From Colletotrichum lupini (lineage: Eukaryota > Ascomycota > Sordariomycetes > Glomerellales > Glomerellaceae), in the NCBI RefSeq assembly GCF_023278565.1, contig NC_064672.1, forward strand, positions 2,108,001-2,172,000: a stretch of DNA of 64,000 bases, given 5' to 3'. Below the pieces are notes generated by a model that worked only from the letters and a program-made list of their open reading frames with translations, searched no databases and was not told where the DNA came from. Shown here in pieces: positions 37,410-47,403 of this stretch. Both the position numbers and the translations under genes were made by a program. Numbering within the stretch: the first letter of the stretch is position 1; each line of letters begins with the position of its first letter.

Positions 37410-38309
37410 CTTGCTCCATAAACGGTCAAGCTGCGCATGATGCAACTAAAATAGAGATTCGTTAGGCGTAAAGGCGACGGCTAGGTCCTTGCAACCCTCC
37501 GCTAGTAGTTTCTTTAGGCAGTCCCCCGCCAAGTCACCGCCAACGAAGTTATGGACATGATTATGCATCTGCTCCATTGAGTGCTGGAAACTGTAAAAAT
37601 CGCCCGTGTGATGTTCAGTCGAGTTCCGCACAGAGTCTGGGCCCAGTGTGGAGTTCTGGGGCTTCTCATGATCGAACCACCCAGTGATGAGCGTCAAGTT
37701 CCTACGCAGTGGGTGAGGGATCGGCCAGGCAAGCTCCAACTGGGCAAAAGCGCCTGTAGTGACCTTGCAATCAGCCTCAGGGGAAGAACTACAGTCTCCA
37801 GTCCCGCCTAGTCCAAACTCGGGTGAATCTTCAAACACGGAAGAGCCGACCAGGTCCGCGTGATCGCGCGACCAGTCCCAGTATGGCGTTGGACCGCCGT
37901 ACCCGCAGTTTTGGCGGAGAGACGCGTCGAACAGATAGAGGAACCAGCGGTCTGCGCAGGTGTCAATATAGAAGTGTTGAACAAAGGTTGAGAGGGGACG
38001 GAACATACGCCACGGCAAAAAGTAGACATTCCTATGTGCGCTGTGCTCTACTGCTGCGTGCGAGTACGAGAAGTCATCGTATAGACTTCTCATTCCCTCG
38101 GGGACTGTTTGTTCCGGCGTGAATGACAATCGTTGGTGCCGTATGCTTCCGAGGCATTTCACAGCTCCCACCCAGCCAGATTTCTCGTCCTGGGTCAATG
38201 TTCGCCATTCTTTGCGTTCGAAGAGCTTGCCGCACTTTGTTGCCTGTCCGTGGCTGGGGAGAACTGAGAAAATGGCAAGTGCAAAGAGAAACAAAATTGT
38301 TCGGCCCAT
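37410..38309 (-). pseudogene. Tyrosinase (UstQ-like), exons 1 and 2 of a transposon-split gene
   Basis: Exon 1 (38309-38009) and exon 2 (37951-37410) flank a 57-bp intron whose removal restores the FLPWHR motif. Because 57 is a multiple of 3, the unspliced frame stays open. The product has a signal peptide (about 1-21), copper site A with His84, His92 and His101 and a PYWDW segment, and copper site B with an HNHVH motif (230-234). Codon 269 (37446-37448) is TAG just before LHH..LDRLW, where family members usually have an aromatic residue. TGG-to-TAG is a C-to-T change at CpA on the other strand, that is, RIP type. A donor at 37409 (GTGTGC) leads into the transposon block, and the last exon is at 7435-7250. 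Total is 343 codons, normal for short fungal tyrosinases. These copper enzymes oxidise phenols; UstQ acts in ustiloxin synthesis. Probably inactive now. Confidence 0.88.
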
Positions 38310-39284
38310 GGCTCTAACAAGAATGTGGGTTTAGATTCTTAGAGAAAGCACGATAGACGCAGTCACACAGAATGGATGGCAGTTACAGGGTTAAATAAGT
38401 AGTTTGACTGTGTCGTTTGGATTATGTTCCACTTAAGCGCTGTTTCGGCCAATGAGAGAGTATCATATAGACTTATATTGCCATTCCGCTGGCCGACACC
38501 AAGTTTTACCTCAATTGGTAGTACGAATGCTTACGCTGTGGCAGGACAAAATAGTCCACGAGTTCAATTATTATCACGTTGAATGCACTAGTATCATCAC
38601 GGAGCGTCATTATTTCAATCGTCAACGTCTCTTCGTTCCAATGCAAGTTGTGTTGGCTACGATGCCAGAAATTCGGCTCGGCAGAGAGTCTGACGTGGCC
38701 TGTCATCCGAGATAGTTTCCATACCTGGCAACTTTCCATGGTCTTTGACTCGCCAGCAGCTCGCGGTAAGGCTGATTGTACTAGAGGGAGGGATGCTTCT
38801 TGTCTCACTAGCCGAAGGTTTACTTCAAGTCACCACAGAATGGGACACAAGCCCCCCTTGCAAAACTCCAAACCTCAACAGAGATGATCCCAGTTACTAT
38901 CTGTCACAAAAAGCGGGCCCACTCCATGTGGGCAGCATTAACCACATCCATATCTCGTGACACTATCCGAGGGACCGTGAATCGTGGTAATCCACACTTT
39001 TCGATTCAGACAATGCTCAGACGGTAGAACCCATTGCTTGGGGCCGGACGGCGGGCGCAGCCGTTGCGCTCTGATACCTGCGGCGACTTCTGATATTCGA
39101 GACTGGATGCAAAGTATCTGGCCCTGAGGAAGAATCGCAGCTGCCGAGGAGGTTCAAGGGAAAGGACTTTCCCACTTATCACGCCGTTCATCCACTTCTC
39201 AGGCTCATTCTGCTTTTATCAGAGCTGCATTTGGCAACAAGAATAACCTCTTCTGGCGCAAATTCATACCTAGCCGCAATCACA
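38310..39284. promoter_or_regulatory. Intergenic region between divergent tyrosinase and methyltransferase genes
   Basis: 975 bp of normal composition separating two start codons that face away from each other, so it should hold both promoters. A TTATTTAA-like AT box at about 38390-38400 is about 80 bp before the tyrosinase ATG on its strand. The ORFs here (for example 38506-38808, -) are short, overlap on both strands and have no recognisable domain. No other feature is seen. Confidence 0.45.
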
Positions 39285-40765
39285 ATGATGTACTCGTCAA
39301 TTTTCCCTTCCCGCTCCCTTGCTCTCTTCCTCTGCATCATCTTCCCCTTCTACCTCGCCCTTCGCGGGTCTGGCTCATTGTCTGATGTCGCCATTTTCTT
39401 TTCCAAGCTCTCCTCACGCGCTGAAGCCCTTCACGTTGCGCTCAACGCCCCTCTAGACACCCCTCCACCATCCATTTCCAAAGCACCCGTCGGGACTTCC
39501 ACGAGGCCTGCCAAGGTTGTACGCGCAACTGAAGGAGGAAAAAAAATTCCCGAAGATTTGGCACACGCCATCAACTCCTTCGAGCAGTATGCGTCTCTCG
39601 CCCAGGGAGTGTTGCAGCGGAAGTATGCGCGGTACGACCGCCAGACGCCCTCCCAGAAGCTGATGAGCGACAAGCTCGGGTATTCTGCGCACTTTGAGAA
39701 GGCTACGGAAGGGATCAAGGTAAACGCTCGTCTCTCGAAGCAGATTGCGCAGATTTCAAGAAAGCATTACCAAACCGGTCCAGGACCGTTGACAGACGAA
39801 GATGATGCCGAGTTTGGTCTTGTGGACCTGACCTTTGGACATCTTTCACGAGACTGGAGCACGTTTGGCGCCAAGGAGAGGGAAGCTACTTTCCCGCCCG
39901 TCATTGCTGGCCTGGGGAAACACTTTGGCAAGAATGCCAAGGGCAAGAAGGTTCTTGTACCTGGATGCGGTATGGGCAGGCTGGCAAGCGACATTGCTGA
40001 TCTGGGTGCGTATCCTTTTAGCAGTTGACTTGTGGGCGTGAATTCAAGTTTTGACACATGGATGCAGGGTATGATGTTACGGCCAATGATCTGGACTTCA
40101 GCTCAATACTGGCTCACCACCTTCTTACAAACCATACAACCTCACTGCATCAACATACTATTCATCCCTTTGTGACCAAATGGACCCATCAGTCCAACCC
40201 TACCTCGCGCTACACAGCCCTGACGGTGCCGGATCACATGCCGAACAAGGCTGTCAAGTTCGTTGAGGGCGACTTCTTGGAGATGTTCCCAGAGGACGGC
40301 CAATTCGACGCCGTTGCCTCATTGTTCTTCATTGATATTGGCAGCAACATCATTGATTTTCTGAGCAATATCCACCGGCTGCTGAAGCCTGGTGGCACTT
40401 GGGTCAATCTTGGACGTAAGTAATCACTCTTACTCCAGGACTCTTCCATGAATTTTGACCTTTCTGTTTTTCTTGTAATCCAACCAGCAAATTCGGACTG
40501 ACATGTGACTATGTAGCACTAAAATACGGTACCCACACCGCCCTTCAGCTCTCCGCCGAGGAAGTGCTTCATCTGGCAGACCTGATTGGATTTGACGTGG
40601 ACCTTTCATCGCGGAAGAATATTGACAGCCTATACGCTCAACAGCCAGAATCATTGCTCAAGTTCACTTATGGTGAGTCCCCGTTCAGCTTCTTACGGGA
40701 GGCGAAACCGGTATCTAATAAAGGAAACAGTAACACAATATTGGACGGCCACGAAGAGAGTTTAG
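39285..40765 (+). CDS. N2227-family SAM methyltransferase (carnosine N-methyltransferase-like)
   Basis: Four exons (39285-40005, 40068-40415, 40517-40672, 40731-40765) encode 419 residues without a stop. Introns are 62, 101 and 58 bp, and each join restores family sequence (LGYDV, NLGPLKY, TQYW). Residues 11-26 are hydrophobic, a likely membrane anchor or signal. The N2227 domain starts near residue 88 (IPEDLAHA..F..Y). SAM-binding motif I is VLVPGCGMGRL (223-233), followed by an acidic ANDLD loop and the GDFLEMF and LLKPGG motifs. The family methylates carnosine-like histidine dipeptides in animals and yeast; the fungal substrate is unclear. The ATG chosen is the first of two adjacent ones after CACA; the ORF extends upstream only to a TTG. 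It is divergent from the tyrosinase. A role in the same pathway is possible but not shown, since the family is widespread. Confidence 0.88.
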
Positions 40766-42641
40766 ACCAGAGGTGTTTTGTTGCTTACAGGACTTGCGCT
40801 AGATGTAATGTCGTATAGAATGAACTATGACATCTTGCCACACAGGGCAGCAGGCCTGCAGTGGTTCACACGACTTTTAAAGGCGGTGAAAGCTACTCGA
40901 GTGAGCTACAGTGCAAATAGATATTGGACATATGACATTTTAACCTTACAATTCCGCCTGGAAAGCTCCGTCATGTTGTCAACCATGAGTTTGAATGATC
41001 GCTCGTTGGTTAAATTCAGCCCCTTACTGCCATAGTAGTTTGAGCATACATAATGTAGAGTGTAGAGTATAACATCCTAACGATTGGCATCAATTATTCT
41101 CCCTCGAGGCCTTCCACTACTGGTTTTGCATGATTTCATGGAGGTCAATGTCGGCTTTCTTAGCGGCCTGAAGTCATAAGATTTGAGTCGATGGGCTTCC
41201 CCATAAAGGCCATCTATCACTTTTGTTTACGTTGAAATATCTGTCCTGAAGGCGAGCGACTTGGTACCAACGTAACATATCAAAACGTCTCTATTTCTTT
41301 TATGACAGAGATGCACAGGCTCATAGCCTTATGTCTACGAGAAGATTCCCGGCGAAACATTACGAACCCGAGCCAAGATATCTGGCCTCCCTTTCTGCCT
41401 TCTATCACACAGTACGAGGGTGTACGAAACAGAATCACATTGAAAAACATACCTAGCCGACACAAATTTTCATTCTCGGCATCTGAATTAGGCTGCGGTA
41501 ATGACTTGGTAAACCGTAAACGTGATGAAGGCTATTGCAAAAGCGCAGTCTCTCTTCAAAGGACTATCAATCCCACATGTTGTATTCGATTGACATGATT
41601 TTCATGTTCTTTACAAAGCGCTATGGCGAGCTGAAACAGCACTTACCGAGACTGTAGTGAGATTGACCAGTGAGGAGTAGTTCAGGGGGTGGTTATCGAG
41701 ACTCTTGTCGGCAAGCTTAGCGTTTTACAAATGATGCTGCACATTTGAAAGGACCATTTACATAATCATATCCAACTCCGTCTCTTCATATCCTACTTGC
41801 TTCGTTGGTCTACAAGTAAGTTGTAAGTTACAGGTGGAACTTATATTGTATGCGGCCACGAATGGCAACTGTAATATCTACTCACCTACCGTCGCACGCT
41901 GACGAGACTCTATGAAACCTCCATGGTGAGTCTCACTCTCGTACATTTGACTTAGCGTCAATAGATTGAGAAAGTGAGGCCGAGGTGACCATCTAGGTTG
42001 TCTGATATCGGCCATGGTAGGTGTCTCCCTTTGATTGAATCTGATCTTTCCCAGGGGACTAGAATAAAACTCGTTGCAATTTGTTTCACCAGCTCGGAGC
42101 TACAGACTACTTTATGGCAGCTGGAAGCAGATTTTCTATCACAAACGGCAGATGGCGTCGTCTGTACCAGTGGGATACCGAGCAGAGAGGTAGGAAGGGC
42201 GTATGGGTATCAAATGGGTGGATAGTGCACGGCAGCGCAATGGAGTTGAGATCATGAACCACATGGCACGGTTACATTGACACAAAACGTAGAGAGAGAA
42301 TAAAGAATCTCCAGAAGATTAGATGACACGTCTATGAGATGAGATGAACAGACTTGTGAGATAAGGTATGAAGGGAGCCGGTGGGCTGTCAACAACTCAT
42401 CAAGTAATGTTACACAGCCACAGCTTCGTCCAGGCTTAGCGCCACCTGCGCCACTGCGCTAACCACATTGTCGCTGCCTGGCGCGATGTTCGTTCCTAAG
42501 TGCTTACGGACTGTGCCGCAATCCACGACCTGCTTAAACACAGCGGTTTTCTCGGGGTTTTAAGCCATCGATGGTTCTTTTCTCTCTAGACCCACCAGTT
42601 GATTCATTTTTGAGCGAATAAAGATTTGCATTGAAGCAATT
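40766..42641. other. Intergenic, no gene recognised
   Basis: 1.9 kb of normal-composition DNA between the methyltransferase and arrestin-like genes. ORFs of up to 98 codons (for example 41302-41598, +) have no recognisable domain, signal peptide or splice-linked continuation. A 3' UTR and the arrestin-like promoter are expected here. The sequence just before 42642 is not distinctive. Confidence 0.5.
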
Positions 42642-44093
42642 ATGCCTCCAACGGAAAGGAAGAACAATCTCGATCTCTCGATACAGCTCCTTCACCCAGA
42701 AACGCCCCTTCACGGAGGCAGCGTCATTCTCGGCCACATCGTTCGCAAATCGCACATCGTCGCCGCCAACGCCACAGTCCGCGTCCGCCTCTTTGGCCGT
42801 GCGAAGGCAAAACTTGTCGTATCCCGCGGCAATAACCAAAAGAGCTACTACCGTTCCCGTTTCAACTTTTGGCCTGAGAACGCCGTCGGCGATGTAGTCC
42901 ACCGCGGACCTGTCCACGTCGCGCCCGGAGCTGGGGGCCAACCTGTATCATGGCCTTTTGCGCTCGCATTGCCGACGCATACGGATGCTAGGGCCGTGAA
43001 TGCCTGTGGCGGGGAGAGTGCCAAGGAGGCGTGCTTTTTGCGCCCCAACGTCGGGGGTCATGCTGGCCTAGGGCTACCCGAGCAACCGCTGCCGGGGACA
43101 TTTCATTTCGACGGGTCTGGGTTCAACAAGAGCTGGCATGGTTTCGTCGAGTACTGGGTTGAGGCCGAGCTGGTGGTGCATGGGAAAAGCACAGTCGTAA
43201 AGGCGGCGATGCCTGTCAGAGTATTTTCGCCTCCGGTGCCATCGCCAATGATCAGCGACTTTAAGCTGGAGAGGCGGAACAAGACTGGGTGCGTGAGCAG
43301 TCAGCGGTTGCTACCAGGGATGACTGACGCGGAGCTGTCGTTCAAGCAGAGGACGCAGAAGTTCTTTGGCTCATCCAAAGTTCCCACCTTCCACTACACC
43401 CTCGATGTGCAATATCCCACGGTGATTCAGCTAGGAAACGAGGCGACCATCCCGTTTCTGCTTCATCTGACACCATCCAGGGATCGGACGTCGGATATCA
43501 TTGAGGATGTACCGCAGACGGTGACGATAGAGCAGCTGGAGCTGGAGCTGCAGACGACGACGGGCATCATTTGCCCCGGAACTCTTGATCCTCACGACGC
43601 AAACAAGACGCGGAAACTCTGCTTGGCGCGATTGAAGCATCTCTTCCAAGCCCAAGATAGCACCATTGTTGTCCCCTCGGGTCCTAAGGAAGTTCCGCTA
43701 GACCTTGGTGCTGTCCTGGATCTGCGAGTGGACGCGCTGGGACGACTGCTCCTCGGTCAAAGAAACGGTGCAGGTTCGTTTGGGCAGACGGTCGTGCCTA
43801 CCTTTGTGACGTATTGCTTAAAGGTTGAGCACGTGTTGCACTGGGAGGTGAAGCTGTCGGTGGCGGGCGAAAGCTGGAAATGTGAGGGAAGTCAAAAGTT
43901 GCTTGTTCTGGCACCAGATGAGGATACGGCAAGTGGGAGGACGAGGGCATCTGCGGTAGCTTCGTCATCGAGTGCACCGCCGCCGCCTGTTGAAGAGGTT
44001 CCTGCTTATGATGGGCCTAGCGAGGCAGCTCCAGCATATGAGAAGGTTGTGGGCGGTGCGGAAGAAGCACCGGCCATTGAGGGAAAGTCTTGA
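42642..44093 (+). CDS. Arrestin-like protein (arrestin N/C domain, alpha-arrestin related)
   Basis: An intronless ORF of 483 codons starts at the first ATG (TTATG context). Residues about 8-35 have the arrestin-fold opening strand pattern (LDLSIQLLHPETPLHGGSV..G.IV), and the domain continues as beta-rich sequence to about residue 205. A second beta-rich half runs to about 425 and ends with a KCEGSQKLLVLAP strand. The tail (about 430-483) is low-complexity Ser/Ala/Pro/Glu with PPPPVEEVPAY and AAPAY. These recall, but do not match, the PPxY motifs by which alpha-arrestins recruit the Rsp5-type ubiquitin ligase. Such proteins are cytosolic adaptors for transporter endocytosis or pH signalling. 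It is probably an ordinary resident gene rather than part of a cluster. Confidence 0.8.
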   Translation: MPPTERKNNLDLSIQLLHPETPLHGGSVILGHIVRKSHIVAANATVRVRLFGRAKAKLVVSRGNNQKSYYRSRFNFWPENAVGDVVHRGPVHVAPGAGGQPVSWPFALALPTHTDARAVNACGGESAKEACFLRPNVGGHAGLGLPEQPLPGTFHFDGSGFNKSWHGFVEYWVEAELVVHGKSTVVKAAMPVRVFSPPVPSPMISDFKLERRNKTGCVSSQRLLPGMTDAELSFKQRTQKFFGSSKVPTFHYTLDVQYPTVIQLGNEATIPFLLHLTPSRDRTSDIIEDVPQTVTIEQLELELQTTTGIICPGTLDPHDANKTRKLCLARLKHLFQAQDSTIVVPSGPKEVPLDLGAVLDLRVDALGRLLLGQRNGAGSFGQTVVPTFVTYCLKVEHVLHWEVKLSVAGESWKCEGSQKLLVLAPDEDTASGRTRASAVASSSSAPPPPVEEVPAYDGPSEAAPAYEKVVGGAEEAPAIEGKS

Positions 44094-44553
44094 ACTTGGG
44101 ATAAGACGCAGAAGAGGGAGAGACTAAGAGGAGTTCATGGTTGAGAATCGGGGGATATGAAACACATGATACCCATGCAACGGCGGATTCAGTTGGAAGA
44201 GTCTACATGTACGTACCCTAGATCACGAAGATTGAGTATTATTGATGGCAGCACTGGGTCCAACGTGGAAAACCTCGAGAGTGTGTGATATCTTGCTATC
44301 GGGTATCTGAGCTAAAACTAACAACGACCTCGAGCCGTGAAACAACGATTTTGATTGCGAACAATCCTCGATAGATACAAAAGCCGTGGCAGAGCGAAAG
44401 CGAACTGAGAAGTGGTTTGTGTCGCATTCGGACTCGTGGAAAGGTTCTCAAGCTGGGATGGCCAGCTGGGAAGACATGATCTGGTGCTATTGCTCGATGG
44501 CTTTTTGTTATCTTCACGCCTGGAAGACTCGTGCCTCGAGTGCTGTACGGGTC
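44094..44553. other. Intergenic between convergent genes
   Basis: 460 bp between the arrestin-like stop and the small secreted protein gene, which converge. It should hold both 3' UTRs. Nothing else seen. Confidence 0.5.
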
Positions 44554-44808
44554 CTCTGTCAGTAAACTTCTCCTCGACGCTTGGCTTCAGAAAACCAGAA
44601 TCAACTCACATCGCTCCTTCGCAGGTCTACAGCTCGAGCAAACAGCCCGATAACATCCGTCGATAATGTATCGTTCGGCACCGGGGTTGGTATCAGAGCA
44701 CCAGTTCAAACAAGCTCCAAAATCGGTCCCAAACGTGCCGCACTCTCCGGCCGTGACCGGCACGACAACAATAGCAGCGAAGAAAGATGCGGCGAGTGCG
44801 AACTTCAT
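44554..44808 (-). CDS. Small secreted cysteine-rich protein
   Basis: From the ATG at 44808 the - strand encodes a 20-residue signal peptide (MKFALAASFF.., ending VTAG) and a short mature part with cysteines in EC, AC, WC, GC, VC and SSC contexts. Read straight through, the ORF stops at 44587 with 73 residues and seven cysteines. A GTGAGT donor at 44609 and an acceptor ending at 44556 (54-bp intron, CTGAC near the end) would instead join to a TAG at once (44555-44554), giving 67 residues and six cysteines, an even number fit for three disulfides. I span both versions. Small, secreted, Cys-rich and about 0.5 kb from a RIP-affected repeat block is the usual setting of effector candidates, but no known family is recognised. 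The frame stays open upstream to 45045, yet only this ATG gives a signal peptide. Confidence 0.7.
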
Positions 44809-45272
44809 TGTGATTGAATTCAATAGTGCGAAGTTAAAAATCAAGCTTAATGGAAAGCACCGAATTACGGCAGAATCTGAAAAGGAAATAGCGATAACGA
44901 AAGTTTTTTGGCTGAGAAGGTTTGATTGACCGGGGAAAAGGGAAAGTATGTCTCTCTTTTGTAAAGATCTACATCGACGTTGCGTGGCTCTGTTCTTCCA
45001 GTCAGCATCATTTGCGTTCATTATTAATCTCCCTGACACTTGCAAATACTCGGGCGGGTGCAGGACACACGTGGAGTTTCATCCCGGAATAGAACCGGAG
45101 CAGGCCGATCATTTGGAAACGACCCAGTATCACGGTCACAGATCTACAGTGCTCATTGCGACCTGAGATGAACGGCGCGCCAAGTGCTGCTTGACGTATC
45201 ATGTGCATAGCAGTTGTTCCATTATACGCGGGGAGTTAACGAGCGCCGTGGGCACACGAATCATTTTCTAGT
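44809..45272. other. Promoter side of the small secreted protein and island border
   Basis: 464 bp of normal composition ending at the left border of the + Copia element. It should hold the promoter of the gene at 44808. No ORF of interest. Confidence 0.5.
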
Positions 45273-45474
45273 TATCGGATTAGAAGTCTAATTCGACCGC
45301 GGCATACAGCCAACTGCGCAGGGGCTAATTAGGGGCCCTATTTATAATTATTATAGCTAGCCTAACTTATAGTTAGAACCTCCTTTTTATACTTACGTAA
45401 ATATTTATATAGTTTAATTAATCTCTTTATTAACTACGGTTCGAACTAACTACTTTATAATAAGGATACTAATA
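45273..45474 (+). repeat. 5' LTR of the + strand Copia element
   Basis: About 202 bp. The first 60-70 bp next to island B keep CpA and TpG (for example GCATACAGCCAACTGCGCAG), while the rest is RIP-converted, showing where RIP fades out. Confidence 0.85.
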
Positions 45475-45857
45475 CTAATTAATGATTAAATTTTATTATT
45501 ATAAATTAATAAGGTATTTTATTATATAAAAAAGACGACCTCTTAATACTATATAGGATAAGAGATTTATATTAATTAACTTTATAAAAATAAATAAAAA
45601 AGGGGCGATTTTTAAATACCGTACGGAATTAAGTAATCGTAGCCCTTTATTACTTATAAAAGGTCGACGTTTATTATATTAAATTACGTTAATTAACGGA
45701 ACTACTTAAGTAACTAGCCTTTTACTATTATTTTAAATAGTTTTTTTATTAAATAACTTTTTTATAGCCGGCCTATAATTAGAAATTAACTAGTTAAATT
45801 AGTAAAAAGAAATATTTATAAAACGACTATTTATTTAATTAATTAATATAACGGACG

Positions 45858-46080
45858 TGTTATAGCAGTGGGCACTAGGGCCCTATAGGCCCTATAGCTC
45901 AGCCTTGAACTACGAGGCTAAGCTCTTAATAATTACGTAACGAGCTAGACCGCTAGGCCTAAAGGGCTAGCCTATTAGCTTCTACTTATTATTCTATTTT
46001 TTCCCTCTTTATATTAAGTCTTTAGTTAATTAAGTTAATATAGTAGCGTTTTAACTTACTTTAAGATCCTTTTTATAATA
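45858..46080 (+). repeat. 5' LTR of Gypsy copy 3
   Basis: 223 bp, begins TGT; the best preserved LTR start of this family in the window. Confidence 0.88.
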
Positions 46081-47403
46081 CTATTTAATATTACTTAATT
46101 AACTATTTTTTAAAAACGGAACGATAATATTTTAATTAATTAATTATTTATTATTTTAACTAGCTACTCTTATTAAAAAAGCGTATAAAAGAGCTAAGTA
46201 ATAACCGACCGAATTAATTATATATAAGTAGCGTAATTAATACTTTTTAAATATATACCTCTTTTACTAAATATAATAATTAGAGAATATAACTAAAGAG
46301 GCTAGGTCTCCTTTTATATTAACGGTTTTTAATAAAATCGTTATTTTTATAAGTCCTAATAGAGCGTTATAGGCCCTAATAAAGGCGCTAAGCTCTTAGT
46401 TATTAACCCTAAGGTTATACTATCTAACTAGCTAATAGAGCGCTTTTTACCCTTTATTACCTAAGCCGATCGCTTAGTATACCTTAATAACGTAACTAAC
46501 TAGCTTACTTCGCTTATTTATATTTATAATAATATCCTTTTTAAAAAGAATACTAAGTAGTATATTAACCTCGACTTTATTTAAGAGCTATATTTTAAAA
46601 ATAATAAAAAAACCTTATTTAAATAGATTAAATAATAACTAAAAATATATATTACTTAGTACTAATTAGAGTAGGTCCTAGTTTTTACTATTAGCTAGCT
46701 AAGTAATAGTACTAAGCGCCTATATATAATAACCTATAAGAACCTTAACTTTACGTATATTACTATTATAAAGCTCTATATTATAAAAAAAGCTCTTACC
46801 CGAGCTTATATTAATAATATAGTTATAATTAAAAGACTAAAGTAATTAAAAAACGGCTCCTAAGCTAGCTCTATTTAAAATACTGCTACTTTTAATACGC
46901 TAGAGTAATAGCTAATATACTTAGAAATATAAAATAGCTATAAAACTACTCTAGCCTCGTCCTATCCTATTACTTATAGCTTTTAAAAAATACTTAACGT
47001 ACCTATTTTTATAAGTAATAATACTAACCTTAAGTTCGATTACTAGCTCTAGCGTATTATAAAGCGCTTAGAAAATACTAATTATAGTATAAATAAGTAC
47101 TATTTAGAGTATATTATTAATAAAATTAGATATAGTATTATAGGGTTTATATACTTAATACTAACTTTTAATAAGATTATTATAGCTAAGTAGCTACTTT
47201 ACGAGCTTAAGTCGGTTTATATTAGCCCGATTATTATAAATAACGCTAGTTATAAGCTAAATATACTTATAATTATATTTAAAAACGTTTACTAAAAGCG
47301 CTCTATATTCGCTAAGCTCGCGCGTATTAATAAGCTTTTAAAATTATAATAAAAGCGCCGTTTTTATAATAAACTACTTATATATTTTTATAACTAGGCT
47401 ATA

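Noticed and set aside
37239..37445. 68-codon ORF on the - strand
   Set aside because: It starts with TTG right after the tyrosinase TAG, covers the end of exon 2 and the intron start, then runs into the AT-rich terminal repeat; a chimera, not a gene.
37446..38309. Tyrosinase as a complete uninterrupted 287-residue protein
   Set aside because: The open frame includes a 57-bp in-frame intron (37952-38008) that breaks the FLPWHR copper motif, and it ends before the HH..DRLW part of copper site B, so it is neither the true product nor a full enzyme.
38506..38808. 100-codon - strand ORF between the divergent genes
   Set aside because: Overlaps + strand ORFs of similar length and shows no family motif; likely chance in a promoter region.
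39231..39284. Upstream extension of the N2227 methyltransferase
   Set aside because: The longer frame begins with TTG; the two ATGs at 39285 and 39288 are in a good context and give a sensible hydrophobic N terminus.
42534..43048. ORFs antisense to the arrestin-like gene
   Set aside because: Shadows of the strong 483-codon coding frame.
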